Shown here piece after piece: positions 63,387 to 64,000 of a DNA stretch of 64,000 nucleotides (position 1 is its first letter; the number at the start of each line of letters is the position of its first letter). Under the pieces are notes generated by a model. That model was not told the DNA's origin and did no database searches. It saw only the letters and a program-made list of their open reading frames with translations. Source of the stretch: Chrysomallon squamiferum. Lineage: Eukaryota; Mollusca; Gastropoda; Neomphalida; Peltospiridae. Location: positions 9,686,489-9,750,488 of the forward strand of contig CM022669.1 in NCBI GenBank assembly GCA_012295275.1. Direction: 5' to 3'. The translations under genes and the position numbers were made by a program.

Positions 63387-64000
63387 TTTATGTTTAAAGG
63401 TTATGCGTTAATCTTCTTTCTTCTTTTGAGATCTCCGTCTGCATTGTCTCTGTAATAAATTGAACTAAGTAGGTAAATAAATAAACATATGTATATAATG
63501 AATGTGATGTTGATAATGATGATAATGCTGATGACAATAATGATAATAATCAATATATAAATAGTGATGAATATAGTGAAGAGAATGACAACAACATTAA
63601 CAATAACAGTAAAACTAAAAGTATAGAACAGTCTAGTATAGAATATGCAGTGATGTGCAATGTAGTATAGTATAGTGTAGTATAATGTAATATATATATA
63701 TATATATATATAGTTTAATATATATGTAATGTTGTGCAGTCTGGTAAGTAATATAGTGCAATATAGTACAAGTAGTGATGTGTTTGAGCTTAATACAACA
63801 GTATGGTATAGTTTAGTGTGGCATAGCATGGTATAAGTAATGTAGTATATATAGCTTACTGCATGTAGTACCATGTAATACAGTATTATAGTCGAGTACA
63901 GCATAGTAAAAGTAGTGTATAATATATACTGCTGTATGCTTTATATAGTGTAGTGTAATACAGTTTGGTGTAGTATAGTACAGTGTAAAATAATGCATGT
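63387..64000. repeat. degenerate TAGTATAG / ATGATAA array at the window end
   Basis: 63,490-63,610 is rich in GATAATGAT and ACAATAA triplets. From about 63,620 to the end runs a degenerate GTAGTATAGTxTAGTATAAT array with a (TA)n core near 63,690-63,712. The strand is G/T/A-rich with little C, so the minus strand shows long stop-poor ORFs that I do not regard as genes. Confidence 0.75.

Noticed and set aside
63401-63904. 167-aa Tyr/Leu/Ile-rich ORF resembling a membrane protein
   Set aside because: Arises from the stop-poor strand of a degenerate TAGTATAG repeat; no conserved motif.

Overview
This is animal nuclear DNA. It is AT-rich and crowded with microsatellites, and it holds eight recognisable protein genes, most of them with GT-AG introns. 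The gene set (a single-coding-exon TRIM with a six-bladed-propeller-like end, a LicD/fukutin-like gene, an SLC27A2-like gene, a large C2H2 zinc-finger gene), the long (TC)n, (AAT)n and (CA)n arrays, and a mosaic CpG pattern together suggest a lophotrochozoan, most probably a mollusc. That placement is inference, not proof.

Layout. 1-8,420: no gene, only repeats, including one copy of a dispersed repeat. 8,443-9,730 (+) and 15,008-16,271 (-): two convergent genes of about 420-430 residues that I do not recognise. They share a short motif around A-Y-S-E and look paralogous. 16,300-27,800: gene-free and microsatellite-rich. 27,813-29,461 (+): 5-formyltetrahydrofolate cyclo-ligase (MTHFS), three exons. 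30,903-33,412 (-): TRIM-like RING/B-box protein. 34,626-36,038 (+): IER3IP1, three exons, complete. 45,041-51,501 (-): SLC27A-type very-long-chain acyl-CoA synthetase / fatty-acid transporter, ten coding exons, complete. 55,455-58,226 (-): zinc-finger protein with 12 C2H2 fingers and two copies of a CxxC-x25-CxxC module. 62,449-63,386 (-): LicD-family membrane enzyme. 63,400-64,000: degenerate AT-rich repeat.

Main observations. (1) The window has two CpG states. CG is common in 1-34.6 kb, in short zones at about 52-53.2 kb and 59.4-60.1 kb, and in the last 4 kb. It is almost absent in the bodies and flanks of IER3IP1, SLC27A and the zinc-finger gene. This fits gene-body methylation with unmethylated promoters. 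Two inverted copies of one repeat, one in each state, show the expected CG to TG/CA decay. (2) Four genes (the two unknown paralogues, MTHFS and LicD) are each open from end to end except for one single-base frame break, which may be assembly error or biology. (3) In five genes a 3' splice site lies 0-23 bases before the start codon, so these genes have either 5'-UTR introns or trans-splicing.

The genes do not form a pathway. This looks like an ordinary animal gene neighbourhood, with housekeeping genes (IER3IP1 in ER-Golgi traffic, MTHFS in folate metabolism, SLC27A in lipid activation) interspersed with lineage-variable ones (TRIM, LicD, the unknown pair).
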